This document shows positions 1-10,154 of a DNA stretch of 64,000 nucleotides, piece after piece (the first letter of the stretch is position 1; each line of letters opens with the position of its first letter). The notes beneath the pieces were generated by a model, which searched no databases, was not told the origin of the DNA, and saw only the letters and a program-made list of their open reading frames with translations. The DNA is taken from assembly GCF_021605415.1 (NCBI RefSeq), contig NZ_WKEQ01000021.1, positions 29,842 through 93,841 of the forward strand. Reading direction: 5' to 3'. The position numbers and the translations under genes were made by a program. The DNA comes from Pseudomonas syringae (GTDB taxonomy: Bacteria > Pseudomonadota > Gammaproteobacteria > Pseudomonadales > Pseudomonadaceae).

Positions 1-1
1 C

Positions 2-550
2 ACCCTGATCGCGCCGGTCACCGGTTACGTCGCCAAGCGCTCCGTGCAACTGGGTCAGCGCGTGCAACCGGGCACCGCGCTGATGGCGGTGATTCCGCTG
101 GATCAACTGTGGATCGACGCCAACTTCAAGGAAACCCAGCTGCGTGACATGCGCATTGGCCAGCCGGTGGACATCGAAGCCGACCTCTACGGCAGCGACG
201 TGAAATACAGCGGCACCGTCGACAGCCTCGGCGCCGGCACCGGCAGCGCGTTTGCCTTGTTACCCGCGCAGAACGCCACCGGTAACTGGATCAAGATCGT
301 GCAGCGTGTGCCGGTGCGGATTCACATCAACGCCGAGGAACTGGCCAGACATCCATTGCGTGTGGGCCTGTCGACCAACGTCGAGGTCAATCTTCACGAC
401 CAGAGCGGTCCGGTGCTGGCGCAACAGTCGCCACAAAAAGCCTCGTTCAGCACCAACATCTACGACCGTCAGTTGGCCGAAGCCGACGCGATGATTGCTC
501 AGTTGATCCACGACAACAGCGCTGCGGCCAGTAAAACCGCGCAACGCTGA
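2..550 (+). CDS. emrA: EmrA-like membrane-fusion (HlyD family) subunit of a drug exporter, 3' part
   Basis: The start lies before the window; the reading frame is open from base 2 and gives the last 182 residues. The visible part is the end of the lipoyl/barrel-sandwich domain followed by the C-terminal beta-barrel of HlyD/EmrA adaptors; the segment IDANFKETQLRDMRIGQPV (near residues 38-56 of this fragment) is typical of EmrA. The adaptor is anchored in the inner membrane and links an MFS pump to an outer-membrane channel in a tripartite exporter. The partner pump gene follows 73 bp downstream on the same strand, which supports the assignment. The C-terminal 40 residues are poorly conserved in this family. 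Substrate cannot be read from sequence. Confidence 0.88.
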   Translation, partial: TLIAPVTGYVAKRSVQLGQRVQPGTALMAVIPLDQLWIDANFKETQLRDMRIGQPVDIEADLYGSDVKYSGTVDSLGAGTGSAFALLPAQNATGNWIKIVQRVPVRIHINAEELARHPLRVGLSTNVEVNLHDQSGPVLAQQSPQKASFSTNIYDRQLAEADAMIAQLIHDNSAAASKTAQR

Positions 551-558
551 CACCCACC

Positions 559-588
559 CTGTAGGAGCGAGCAGGCTCACTCCTACAG
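559..588. repeat. REP-like palindrome between emrA and emrB
   Basis: Imperfect inverted repeat with outer arms CTGTAGGAG and CTCCTACAG around GCGAGCAGGCTC-type sequence. The same core, with GTGGGAGC or GTAGGAGC ends, recurs near 31510, 53039 and 62760. It sits in the 73-bp gap between two genes of one operon and could form an mRNA hairpin there. Confidence 0.75.
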
Positions 589-623
589 GACTGCGGTGTC
601 CATTAGATTCCATAGGATTCACC

Positions 624-2153
624 ATGAGCAATAACGCTTCTTTCACGCCGCCCAGCCTGTTGCTCAGCACCATCGGCCTGTCGCTGGCGACCTTCATGCA
701 AGTGCTCGACACCACCATCGCCAACGTGGCGTTGCCGACTATTTCCGGCAACCTCGGCGTGAGTTCGGAGCAGGGCACTTGGGTGATTACCTCGTTTGCC
801 GTGAGCAACGCCATTGCGCTGCCGCTGACCGGTTGGCTCAGCCGCCGCTTCGGCGAAGTGAAGCTGTTTCTCTGGGCAACGATCCTGTTTGTAGTGGCCT
901 CGTTCCTCTGCGGGATCTCGACGTCGATGCCAGAACTGATCGGCTTCCGCGTGCTGCAAGGTCTGGTGGCCGGGCCGCTGTATCCAATGACGCAAACCCT
1001 GTTGATTGCCGTCTATCCGCCGGCCAAACGGGGCATGGCCTTGGCGTTACTGGCGATGGTCACGGTGGTCGCGCCGATTGCCGGGCCGATTCTCGGCGGC
1101 TGGATCACCGACAGTTACAGTTGGCCGTGGATTTTCTTCATCAACGTGCCCATCGGGATTTTCGCGGTGATGGTGGTGCGCTCGCAATTGGCCAAGCGTC
1201 CGGTGGTCACCAGCCGTCAGCCGATGGATTACGTCGGGCTGATCACCTTGATTATTGGCGTTGGTGCGTTGCAGGTGATCCTCGACAAGGGCAACGACCT
1301 GGACTGGTTTGAGTCGAACTTCATCATCATCGGCGCGGCGATCTCGGTGATCGCGCTGGCGGCGTTCATCATTTGGGAAATGACCGACAAGCATCCGGTG
1401 GTCAACCTGCGATTGTTCGCCCATCGCAACTTCCGCATCGGCACGATGGTGCTGGTGTTGGGTTACGCCGGATTCTTCGGGATCAACCTGATCCTGCCGC
1501 AATGGCTGCAAACCCAGATGGGTTACACCGCGACCTGGGCGGGGCTGGCTGTTGCACCCATCGGCATTCTGCCGGTGCTGCTGTCGCCGTTTGTCGGCAA
1601 GTACGCGCACAAGTTCGACCTGCGTCTGCTGGCCGGTCTGGCGTTCCTCGCGATTGGCCTGAGCTGCTTCATGCGGGCCGGCTTCACCAGTGAGGTGGAC
1701 TTCCAGCACATCGCGCTGGTGCAGTTGTTCATGGGCATCGGCGTGGCGCTGTTCTTCATGCCGACGCTGAGCATCCTGATGTCGGATTTGCCACCCAGCC
1801 AGATCGCCGACGGCGCGGGTCTGGCGACTTTTCTGCGGACACTGGGCGGCAGCTTTGCGGCGTCGCTGACCACATGGATCTGGATTCGCCGGGCGGATCA
1901 ACATCATGCGTACATGAGCGAGAGCATCAGCAGCTATGAACCGGCAACCCGGGAAGCGCTGAACAATCTGGGCGGCGCGAGCGATTCGGCGTATGCGCAA
2001 CTGGATCATGTGCTGACGAGTCAGGCATACATGCTGTCCACCGTGGATTACTTCACGCTGTTGGGCTGGGGGTTCATGGGGTTGATTCTGATTGTGTGGC
2101 TGGCGAAACCGCCGTTTGCGGCGAAGGCGGGGCCAGCGGCGAGCGGTCATTAG
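624..2153 (+). CDS. emrB: DHA2-family (EmrB/QacA-like) 14-TM MFS multidrug exporter
   Basis: The 509-residue product is a hydrophobic proton-driven antiporter of the inner membrane. Visible family marks are LDTTIANVALP (residues 29-39, motif D1), GWLSRRFG (70-77, motif A) and the antiporter motif C GPILGGW (154-160). The length and number of hydrophobic segments fit the 14-helix DHA2 branch. It lies directly behind an EmrA-like adaptor, so the two very likely form a tripartite pump with an outer-membrane factor encoded upstream or elsewhere. Drug specificity is not predictable; annotation as EmrB is by family, not by proven substrate. Confidence 0.9.
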   Translation: MSNNASFTPPSLLLSTIGLSLATFMQVLDTTIANVALPTISGNLGVSSEQGTWVITSFAVSNAIALPLTGWLSRRFGEVKLFLWATILFVVASFLCGISTSMPELIGFRVLQGLVAGPLYPMTQTLLIAVYPPAKRGMALALLAMVTVVAPIAGPILGGWITDSYSWPWIFFINVPIGIFAVMVVRSQLAKRPVVTSRQPMDYVGLITLIIGVGALQVILDKGNDLDWFESNFIIIGAAISVIALAAFIIWEMTDKHPVVNLRLFAHRNFRIGTMVLVLGYAGFFGINLILPQWLQTQMGYTATWAGLAVAPIGILPVLLSPFVGKYAHKFDLRLLAGLAFLAIGLSCFMRAGFTSEVDFQHIALVQLFMGIGVALFFMPTLSILMSDLPPSQIADGAGLATFLRTLGGSFAASLTTWIWIRRADQHHAYMSESISSYEPATREALNNLGGASDSAYAQLDHVLTSQAYMLSTVDYFTLLGWGFMGLILIVWLAKPPFAAKAGPAASGH

Positions 2154-2158
2154 ACGCT

Positions 2159-2200
2159 CATTCCCACGCTCCGCGTGGGAATGCCTCCAGCGTGGGAACG
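2159..2200. repeat. Dispersed GC-rich palindrome between convergent emrB and lpxH
   Basis: Perfect inverted repeat CATTCCCACGC / GCGTGGGAATG with a TCC loop (2159-2183), followed by a third partial copy CAGCGTGGGAACG. This repeat type is common between genes in Pseudomonas. It fills the 48 bp between two converging genes and may serve as a bidirectional terminator, though there is no T-run. Confidence 0.75.
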
Positions 2201-2201
2201 A

Positions 2202-2954
2202 TCAAACGCTGGGGGCGGGGAGCTGTGGCGGCGGGGCAAAATCAAACGGCGCCAAGGCAAACCCGTTTTCATCCACCTGCAACGCCCAGCCCTGACGATC
2301 CCAATCCCCCAAGACAATCCGCTTGGCCGACAGATCGCCAATCTGCAATTTGTGAATGGCCGGGCGGTGGGTGTGGCCGTGAATCAGGGTTTTCACGCCG
2401 TATGCCTGCATGATCTGCGGAATCTCTTCGGCCGTGACGTCAACGATGTCATTGGCTTTCATCCGGGTTTGCGCACGGCTTTCGCTGCGCAGTTTGCGCG
2501 CCAGTTTATGGCGGGTGCTCAAGGGCAGGTTGCGCAGGATGAACAGGGTGATCGGGTTACGCAGATAACGGCGCAATTTCATGTACCCGATGTCTCGGGT
2601 GCAAAGGCTGTCGCCGTGCATCAGCAGCACCGGCTCGCCGTAAAACTCCACGACACTCGGATCTTTCAGCAGTGTGCAGCCGGCCTGTTTGCAAAAGGCC
2701 TGGCCAAGCAGAAAGTCGCGATTGCCGTGCATCAGGAATATGGCCGTGCCGCTGTCGCTCAGAACGCGCAGGGCCTGGCAGATGGAACGCTGGAAGGGCG
2801 TCATGGCATCGTCGCCGATCCATGCCTCGAAGAAGTCGCCGAGGATGTACAGAGCACTCGCCGAACGCGCGCGTCCAGCAAGTAAATCCAGAAACGCCCG
2901 GGTGATGTCCGGGCGCTCCTCTTCCAGATGCAAGTCTGAAATCAGCAATATCAC
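2202..2954 (-). CDS. lpxH: UDP-2,3-diacylglucosamine diphosphatase LpxH
   Basis: The 250-residue protein is a metallophosphoesterase that hydrolyses UDP-2,3-diacylglucosamine to lipid X and UMP, the fourth step of lipid A synthesis, at the inner membrane surface. Metal-binding motifs are in order: SDLHL (residues 6-10), LGDFFEAW (about 38-45), HGNRD (about 76-80), MHGDS and IHGHTHRP near residue 195. All expected His/Asp ligands appear present. The start overlaps the end of ppiB by 4 bp (ATGA arrangement), so the two are translationally coupled, as is usual in Pseudomonas. Confidence 0.95.
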   Translation of the reverse strand: MILLISDLHLEEERPDITRAFLDLLAGRARSASALYILGDFFEAWIGDDAMTPFQRSICQALRVLSDSGTAIFLMHGNRDFLLGQAFCKQAGCTLLKDPSVVEFYGEPVLLMHGDSLCTRDIGYMKLRRYLRNPITLFILRNLPLSTRHKLARKLRSESRAQTRMKANDIVDVTAEEIPQIMQAYGVKTLIHGHTHRPAIHKLQIGDLSAKRIVLGDWDRQGWALQVDENGFALAPFDFAPPPQLPAPSV

Positions 2955-3457
2955 GCTTCGATGATCTCGGCTTTCTCGATGATCACGTCGTCTGCGGGTA
3001 CGTCCTGGTGGCCGGCCTTGGAAGTGGTCGACACGCCTTTGATCTTGTCGACAACGTCGGTACCGACGGTCACTTTACCGAATACCGCGTAGCCCCAGCC
3101 TTGCACGTTCTTGCCGCTGTGGTTGAGGAAGGTGTTGTCGGCGACGTTGATGAAGAACTGTGCCGAAGCCGAATGCGGCTCCATGGTGCGGGCCATGGCA
3201 ACGGTGTATTTGTCGTTGGAGAGACCGTTGTCCGCTTCGTTCTGGATGCTTGGACGCTTGTCTTTCTTTTCTTTCATGCCAGGCTCGAAACCGCCGCCCT
3301 GGATCATGAAGTTGCCGATGACGCGGTGGAATACGGTGTTGGTGTAGTGACCGGCGTTGACGTACTCGATGAAGTTGGCAACGGTGATCGGCGCCTTTTC
3401 AGCGTTCAGTTCGATGACGATGTCGCCATGGTTGGTGGTCAGTTTGACTTGAGTCAT
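2951..3457 (-). CDS. ppiB: Peptidyl-prolyl cis-trans isomerase B (cytosolic cyclophilin)
   Basis: The 168-residue protein is a single cyclophilin domain without signal peptide, so it is expected in the cytoplasm. The catalytic region FHRVIGNFMIQGGGFEPG (near residues 44-61) contains the Arg and the Phe/Gln residues of the active site, followed by SASAQFFINV. It catalyses proline isomerisation during protein folding. It is the first gene of the ppiB-lpxH pair and diverges from glnS; the 251-bp spacer must hold promoters in both directions. Confidence 0.95.
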   Translation of the reverse strand: MTQVKLTTNHGDIVIELNAEKAPITVANFIEYVNAGHYTNTVFHRVIGNFMIQGGGFEPGMKEKKDKRPSIQNEADNGLSNDKYTVAMARTMEPHSASAQFFINVADNTFLNHSGKNVQGWGYAVFGKVTVGTDVVDKIKGVSTTSKAGHQDVPADDVIIEKAEIIEA

Positions 3458-3708
3458 GGTCAGTACTCTTCATAGGGAATTCGTGGTTTTCGGACATCTG
3501 GCCCGAAAACCGGTTCAGCCTGCTTCGGCCAAGGTGCGCAGTTTAGCGTGACAGGCGCGAATTTCGAGGCGGTTTTTCATTTCCCGGCGATTAAATGCAT
3601 GCCTTTATCGGGGCTGCTCTGTCAGGCCCTTGACAGCATCAGCTATGATAGCGGCTTTGTTTTGTCTGGCCCCTCTTTGCGGCCGCGCACCTGTACGTCA
3701 AGGATCCT

Positions 3709-5406
<1,698 letters not shown>

Positions 5407-5424
5407 GTGAGTCAAGGAACTAAC

Positions 5425-6807
5425 GTGCTAACGATCTACAACACGCTCAGCAAGAGCAAAGAAGTCTTCAAGCCGCTGGATGGCAACAAGGTGCGCATGT
5501 ACGTCTGCGGAATGACCGTGTACGACTACTGCCACCTCGGCCACGGCCGCAGCATGGTCGCGTTCGACCTGGTGACCCGCTGGTTGCGGTTCAGCGGTTA
5601 CGACCTGACCTACGTGCGCAACATCACCGACATTGACGACAAGATCATCAATCGGGCCAACGAGAACGGTGAATCGTTCGAAGCCTTGACCGAGCGCATG
5701 ATCGCGGCGATGCACGAAGACGAAGCGCGCCTGAACATCAAGAAACCGGACATGGAACCGCGTGCCACCGATCACATTCCGGGCATGCACGCGATGATCC
5801 AGACCCTGATCGACAAGGGTTACGCCTACGCCCCGGGCAACGGCGACGTGTACTACCGCGTCGGCAAGTTCATGGGCTACGGCAAACTGTCGCGCAAGAA
5901 AATCGAAGACTTGCGCATTGGCGCACGCATCGAAGTCGACGAATCCAAGCAGGATCCGCTCGACTTCGTGCTGTGGAAAGCCGCCAAACCGGGCGAGCCG
6001 AGCTGGGCATCGCCCTGGGGCGACGGTCGTCCGGGCTGGCATATCGAATGCTCGGTGATGTCCACCTGCTGCCTGGGTGAGACCTTCGACATTCATGGCG
6101 GCGGCAGCGATCTCGAGTTCCCGCACCATGAAAACGAAATCGCCCAGAGCGAAGCGGCAACCGGCAAGACTTACGCCAACGCGTGGATGCATTGCGGCAT
6201 GATTCGCATCAATGGCGAGAAGATGTCCAAGTCCTTGAACAACTTCTTTACCATCCGCGACGTGCTCGACAAGTACCACCCGGAAGTCGTGCGTTACCTG
6301 CTGGTGTCGAGCCACTACCGCAGCGCGATCAACTATTCGGAAGACAACCTCAAGGACGCCAAAGGCGCGCTTGAGCGTTTCTACCATGCGTTGAAAGGCC
6401 TGCCGACTGTGGCTCCTGCTGGCGGCGAAGCGTTTGTCGAGCGGTTCACCGCAGTGATGAACGACGACTTCGGTACGCCGGAAGCTTGCGCGGTGTTGTT
6501 CGAGATGGTGCGCGAGATCAACCGTTTGCGTGAGAGCGATCTCGATGCGGCGGCGGGTCTGGCGGCACGTCTGAAAGAACTGGCGAGCGTGTTGGGTGTG
6601 TTGCAGCTCGAAGCCGACGACTTTCTGCAAGCGGGCGCCGAAGGGCGTGTCGATGCGGCTGAAGTTGACGCGCTGATTGCGGCGCGTCTGGCGGCTCGCG
6701 CCGGCAAGGACTGGGCCGAATCCGACCGCATCCGCGACCAGCTCGCCGCCATGGGCGTCGTGCTGGAAGATGGGAAGGGCGGGACGACCTGGCGCCTGGC
6801 TGACTGA
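5425..6807 (+). CDS. cysS: Cysteinyl-tRNA synthetase
   Basis: Class I synthetase of 460 residues that charges tRNA-Cys. The GTG at 5425 was chosen because AAGGA lies 7 bp before it and because the protein then begins MLTIYNTLSKSKEVF, as in other Pseudomonas CysS; an upstream in-frame GTG at 5407 has no ribosome-binding site. Seen motifs: zinc-binding Cys in YVCGMTVYD, HIGH-type HLGHGRS (near 37-43), the ECSVMS and HGGGSDLEFPHHENE zinc/active-site block (around 209-240), and GEKMSKSLNN near 270. It forms an operon with glnS. Confidence 0.96.
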   Translation: MLTIYNTLSKSKEVFKPLDGNKVRMYVCGMTVYDYCHLGHGRSMVAFDLVTRWLRFSGYDLTYVRNITDIDDKIINRANENGESFEALTERMIAAMHEDEARLNIKKPDMEPRATDHIPGMHAMIQTLIDKGYAYAPGNGDVYYRVGKFMGYGKLSRKKIEDLRIGARIEVDESKQDPLDFVLWKAAKPGEPSWASPWGDGRPGWHIECSVMSTCCLGETFDIHGGGSDLEFPHHENEIAQSEAATGKTYANAWMHCGMIRINGEKMSKSLNNFFTIRDVLDKYHPEVVRYLLVSSHYRSAINYSEDNLKDAKGALERFYHALKGLPTVAPAGGEAFVERFTAVMNDDFGTPEACAVLFEMVREINRLRESDLDAAAGLAARLKELASVLGVLQLEADDFLQAGAEGRVDAAEVDALIAARLAARAGKDWAESDRIRDQLAAMGVVLEDGKGGTTWRLAD

Positions 6808-6822
6808 GGCCAAAAGCCAAAA

Positions 6823-6871
6823 GCCCCTCACCCCAGCCCTCTCCCAGAGGGAGAGGGCTGGGGTGAGGGGC
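6823..6871. terminator. 22-bp-stem dispersed inverted repeat after cysS
   Basis: Perfect inverted repeat with arms beginning GCCCCTCACCCCAGCC at 6823-6844 and its complement at 6850-6871 around a CAGAG loop. This CCCTCACCCCAGCCCTCTCCC family is a common dispersed repeat in proteobacterial genomes. It lies between converging cysS and the sigma-54 activator gene. No T-run follows, so termination is an inference from the very stable hairpin. Confidence 0.7.
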
Positions 6872-6883
6872 AAAGGGGGGTAC

Positions 6884-8719
6884 TCAACCGCCCATCTGCC
6901 GCAACCGCTTGTAAAGCGTATTGCGGCTCACCCCCAACCGCCGCGCCAGGTGCGAAATGTTGCCCCCGGCCGCCTTCAATTCGCGGTTCAACGCCTCGAT
7001 ATCATTCAAGTCCAGTGCCAACGGTGCTGCCGTCTCCACCGGCTCCATTTCCAGATCCACAAAAAAATCATCCGGCAAATGCTCCGGCCGCACTGGCTGC
7101 TCTTCTGCCATGGCCAGCGCCACCTGCATTACGCTACTCACCTGACGCAAATTCCCCGGCCACGGGTGACGGCTGAACAACTCCAGCACCTCGCGACTCA
7201 GGCCCGCCCATTGCGAAGGCTCGCGATGCTGTTCCCACAGACGTTTAAACAGCGCCTCTTTATCCGTCCGTTCACGCAGCGGCGGCAGCTCCAGGGTCAG
7301 GCCGCCAATGCGGTAGTACAAATCCTCGCGAAACCGTCCCAACTGCACCTGCTCGCGCAACGAGCGATTGGTCGCTGAAATAATCCTTAAATCCACCGCA
7401 AACAATTCGCTGCTGCCCACCGGTTGCACGCACCGTTCCTGTAGGACGCGCAGCAACCGCGCTTGAGTGGGCAGCGGCATGTCGCCGATTTCATCAAGGA
7501 ACAGCGTGCCTTTGTCGGCCTTGCGGATCAGACCGATACTGCCTTTCTGATTGGCACCGGTGAATGCGCCTTTCTCGTAGCCAAACAGCTCAGATTCGAC
7601 CAGTTCAGCGGGGATCGCCGCACAGTTAACCGCAATGAACGCCTGTTTGCTCCGTGAGCTGGCCTGATGCAGGGCTTTGACGAAGACCTCTTTGCCAACC
7701 CCGGTTTCGCCGTGGATCAGCAGTGGAATGTCTTTCTCCAGTAGTCGCTCGGCCTGACGTACGGCTTTTTCTACGCGGCTATCGCCGAAGTGCAGGGTAT
7801 TGAGGCTGATGATTCTACTGTCGGTTTGTTTCGTTTCAGTAAACACCCGAGGCTGAATCGTCACGTGCTTCGGTTGCTTCAGCAGGCACTGAAAACGATT
7901 GCGGCCCGAAGCCTGCAAGGCAAACGGCAAGCCCTCCGGTTGGTTGAGCAATTCCAGCAGCGACACCTTGAACAGGCTTTCAATGCTGACCCGTGACAAG
8001 CGCACGCCGAGCAAATTGTCGGCACGACGATTGGCTGACAGCACTTGGCCGCTCTCATCAAAAATCAACAACCCGGCCCATTGGCTGTCGAGGTTGTTCA
8101 GCCCGGTGTTGAAGGTCAGTTGAAAATGCTGGCCGTGGAACAGGTTGAGGATCAGTCGGTTTTCCACGGTCTGACTCATCATCTTCACCATGCCCAGGGT
8201 GTGGGACGGCGGCAGATAGCTGTCGCTGGACACATCGAGCACGGCGATGACCTTGCGTTCGGCATCGAAGATCGGCGCGGCGGAACCGGTCATGAAGCGG
8301 TTGGCCTTGAGAAAGTGTTCATCGTGCTCGATGTGTACCGCTTGCTCGCAGGCCAGGGCCGTACCGATGGCGTTGGTGCCGCTGGAACGCTCCATCCAGC
8401 TCGCCCCGGGCTGGAAACCCCGGGCAAGGGCGGGTTCGATAAAGCGCTGCGTGCCCCACGATGTCAGTACTTGGCCCTGATTGTCGGCGAGCATGATCAG
8501 GCAGTTGGAATTGCTGAGGATGTTCTCGTAATACGGCAGCACTTCCTGGTGAGTGGTCTGCACCAGTGAATGATGGCTGTCGAGCAACTGCGTGATGCCC
8601 GCCGCCGGCAACTGATCAAACGCCGGAGCGCTCTGATGATCAAGACCGAACGCTCGGCAACGTGACCAGGAATTCTGGACGATGGTTTCGTGGGAAAGCG
8701 GCAGGGCAGGTGCGGACAT
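6884..8719 (-). CDS. AcoR-type sigma-54-dependent transcriptional activator
   Basis: The 611-residue enhancer-binding protein has an N-terminal GAF region (about residues 60-185), a second PAS-like segment (about 205-285), an AAA+ core with Walker A GETGVGKE (337-344), the sigma-54 contact loop GAFTGA (384-389) and Walker B TLFLDEIGD (405-413), and a Fis-type helix-turn-helix in the last 45 residues. ATG 8719 was preferred over an upstream TTG because GAGAGG lies 9 bp before it. It is divergent from an ABC importer whose spacer holds a -24/-12 promoter, so it probably activates that operon when its GAF region senses the transported compound. AcoR relatives respond to acetoin, ethanol or polyols; the ligand here is unknown. 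Confidence 0.85.
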   Translation of the reverse strand: MSAPALPLSHETIVQNSWSRCRAFGLDHQSAPAFDQLPAAGITQLLDSHHSLVQTTHQEVLPYYENILSNSNCLIMLADNQGQVLTSWGTQRFIEPALARGFQPGASWMERSSGTNAIGTALACEQAVHIEHDEHFLKANRFMTGSAAPIFDAERKVIAVLDVSSDSYLPPSHTLGMVKMMSQTVENRLILNLFHGQHFQLTFNTGLNNLDSQWAGLLIFDESGQVLSANRRADNLLGVRLSRVSIESLFKVSLLELLNQPEGLPFALQASGRNRFQCLLKQPKHVTIQPRVFTETKQTDSRIISLNTLHFGDSRVEKAVRQAERLLEKDIPLLIHGETGVGKEVFVKALHQASSRSKQAFIAVNCAAIPAELVESELFGYEKGAFTGANQKGSIGLIRKADKGTLFLDEIGDMPLPTQARLLRVLQERCVQPVGSSELFAVDLRIISATNRSLREQVQLGRFREDLYYRIGGLTLELPPLRERTDKEALFKRLWEQHREPSQWAGLSREVLELFSRHPWPGNLRQVSSVMQVALAMAEEQPVRPEHLPDDFFVDLEMEPVETAAPLALDLNDIEALNRELKAAGGNISHLARRLGVSRNTLYKRLRQMGG

Positions 8720-8769
8720 GGCAGTGAGCCTCTCACACAACGTTCTTATTATTCTTATGCGACCCCACC

Positions 8770-8853
8770 TGTAGGAGCTGCCGCAGGCTGCGATCCTTTG
8801 ATGTTGCGCTTAAAAACAACGTCAAAAGATCGCAGCCTGCGGCAGCTCCTACA
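8770..8853. repeat. REPIN (two inverted REP elements)
   Basis: TGTAGGAGCTGCCGCAGGCT at 8770 is answered by its complement ending at 8853, with about 25 bp of non-repeat sequence between. Copies of the same REP type occur at 15114 and 16001-16074. The doublet can fold into one long hairpin. It lies just upstream of the activator start and about 60 bp from the operator-like palindrome. Confidence 0.85.
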
Positions 8854-8912
8854 CGGGGAGTCGTGTTCACAGGTTCGTAGAGTGTTGTTCACTATTGTTC
8901 ATTGTCAATCGG

Positions 8913-8925
8913 TTGAACTGTTCAA
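8913..8925. promoter_or_regulatory. Candidate enhancer (UAS) palindrome for the AcoR-type activator
   Basis: TTGAAC-T-GTTCAA is a perfect palindrome with one central base. Extra TTGTTC/GTTCA half-sites occur at 8885-8890, 8895-8900 and 8929-8933. It is centred about 107 bp upstream of the start site predicted from the -24/-12 element, the usual distance for a sigma-54 activator site. Assignment to the neighbouring activator is inference. Confidence 0.5.
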
Positions 8926-8998
8926 ATGTGTTCAGCTTTGAAAGTCGTTTCTCGGTGTTTTCAGCGATTTTCGCGACAAATCAACAGCTTGTGTTTTC

Positions 8999-9014
8999 TG
9001 GCACGAATGTCGCT
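8999..9014 (+). promoter_or_regulatory. Sigma-54 (-24/-12) promoter of the ABC importer operon
   Basis: TGGCACG-AATG-TCGCT matches the RpoN consensus TGGCACG-N4-TTGCT at all but one position, with the invariant GG and GC at the correct 12-base offset. It faces the importer genes; the first start codon is at 9060, giving a leader of about 35 nt. Confidence 0.75.
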
Positions 9015-9059
9015 CTAGTGCTCCGGTCGCTTGACTCCAACAATAAAAAAGGCCGAGCC

Positions 9060-10154
9060 ATGTCACTCACCCTGGAGCATGTCAGCCGCACCGTCGAGGG
9101 CCAGACCTGGATCGACGATGCGTGCCTGAAGTTCGAAGCTGGATCGTTCAACGTTTTGCTCGGCCGCACGCTGTCCGGCAAAACCAGCCTCATGCGCCTG
9201 ATGGCCGGTCTGGACAAGCCCGACACCGGCCGCATTCTGATGAATGGCGTCGATGTCACCCAGCGCCCGGTGCGTTTGCGCAACGTGTCGATGGTGTATC
9301 AGCAGTTCATCAACTACCCGACCATGACGGTGTTCGAGAACATCGCCTCGCCGCTGCGTCAGGCCGGCGTGTCCAAAGACATCATCCACAGCAAGGTGCA
9401 GGAAACCGCGCGGATGCTGCGCATCGAGAAATTCTTGCAGCGCTATCCGCTGGAATTGTCCGGCGGCCAACAGCAGCGCACGGCGATGGCACGAGCGCTG
9501 GTCAAGGACGCCGAGCTGATCCTGTTCGACGAGCCGCTGGTCAACCTCGACTACAAACTGCGCGAAGAACTGCGTCAGGAAATGCGCGAACTGTTCAAGG
9601 CGCGCCACACCATCGCCATCTATGCCACCACGGAACCCAACGAAGCCCTGGCGCTGGGCGGCACCACGACGATTCTTCACGAAGGCCGGGTGATTCAAAG
9701 CGGCACGTCGACCTCGGTCTATCACCAGCCACAGACCGTATTGGCTGCGGAATTGTTTTCCGAGCCGCCGATCAATCTGATGCCCGGGCGAATTGCCGGC
9801 AACGAAGTCAGCTTCGCCAATTTCGTTCACTTCCCGTTGAACGTGGACCTGCGCCCGGTAGGCGAAGGCGAATTCCGTTTCGGTGTGCGTCCCAGCCATA
9901 TTTCCCTGGTGCCAAGCAATGACGACGACCTTGAGCTGGCGGTGACGGTCGAGGTGGCCGAGATCAGCGGTTCGGAAACCTTCCTGCATGTGCGCAACGA
10001 GCATTTCCTGCTGGTGTTGCACTTGCCCGGTGTCCACGAATACGACGTCGATGCGCCGATTCGCATCTACATCCCCACCCATAAACTGTTTGTGTTCGAT
10101 GCGCAGGGCCGCTTGGTGCAAGCGCCCGGCCAGCGTGTCGCGAGGGTTGCCTGA
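9060..10154 (+). CDS. glpS: ABC importer ATP-binding protein, GlpS-like
   Basis: The 364-residue cytoplasmic ATPase has an MalK-like layout: nucleotide-binding domain (1-235) and a C-terminal TOBE/OB-type domain. Walker A GRTLSGKT (35-42), Q-loop near 81-82, signature LSGGQ (133-137) and Walker B ending E158 are intact, but the switch histidine is replaced (YATTE, T191, where a VTHD-type motif is expected). The start ATG 9060 follows the sigma-54 promoter by about 35 nt. It is the first gene of a six-gene operon and overlaps the second ATPase by one TGATG junction. Name by similarity to the rhizobial glycerol importer; the ligand here is not proven. Confidence 0.8.
   Translation: MSLTLEHVSRTVEGQTWIDDACLKFEAGSFNVLLGRTLSGKTSLMRLMAGLDKPDTGRILMNGVDVTQRPVRLRNVSMVYQQFINYPTMTVFENIASPLRQAGVSKDIIHSKVQETARMLRIEKFLQRYPLELSGGQQQRTAMARALVKDAELILFDEPLVNLDYKLREELRQEMRELFKARHTIAIYATTEPNEALALGGTTTILHEGRVIQSGTSTSVYHQPQTVLAAELFSEPPINLMPGRIAGNEVSFANFVHFPLNVDLRPVGEGEFRFGVRPSHISLVPSNDDDLELAVTVEVAEISGSETFLHVRNEHFLLVLHLPGVHEYDVDAPIRIYIPTHKLFVFDAQGRLVQAPGQRVARVA

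Noticed and set aside
3630..3649. TTGACA followed by TATGAT upstream of glnS, looking like a strong promoter.
   Set aside because: The two hexamers are only 8 bp apart, so they cannot act as a -35/-10 pair.
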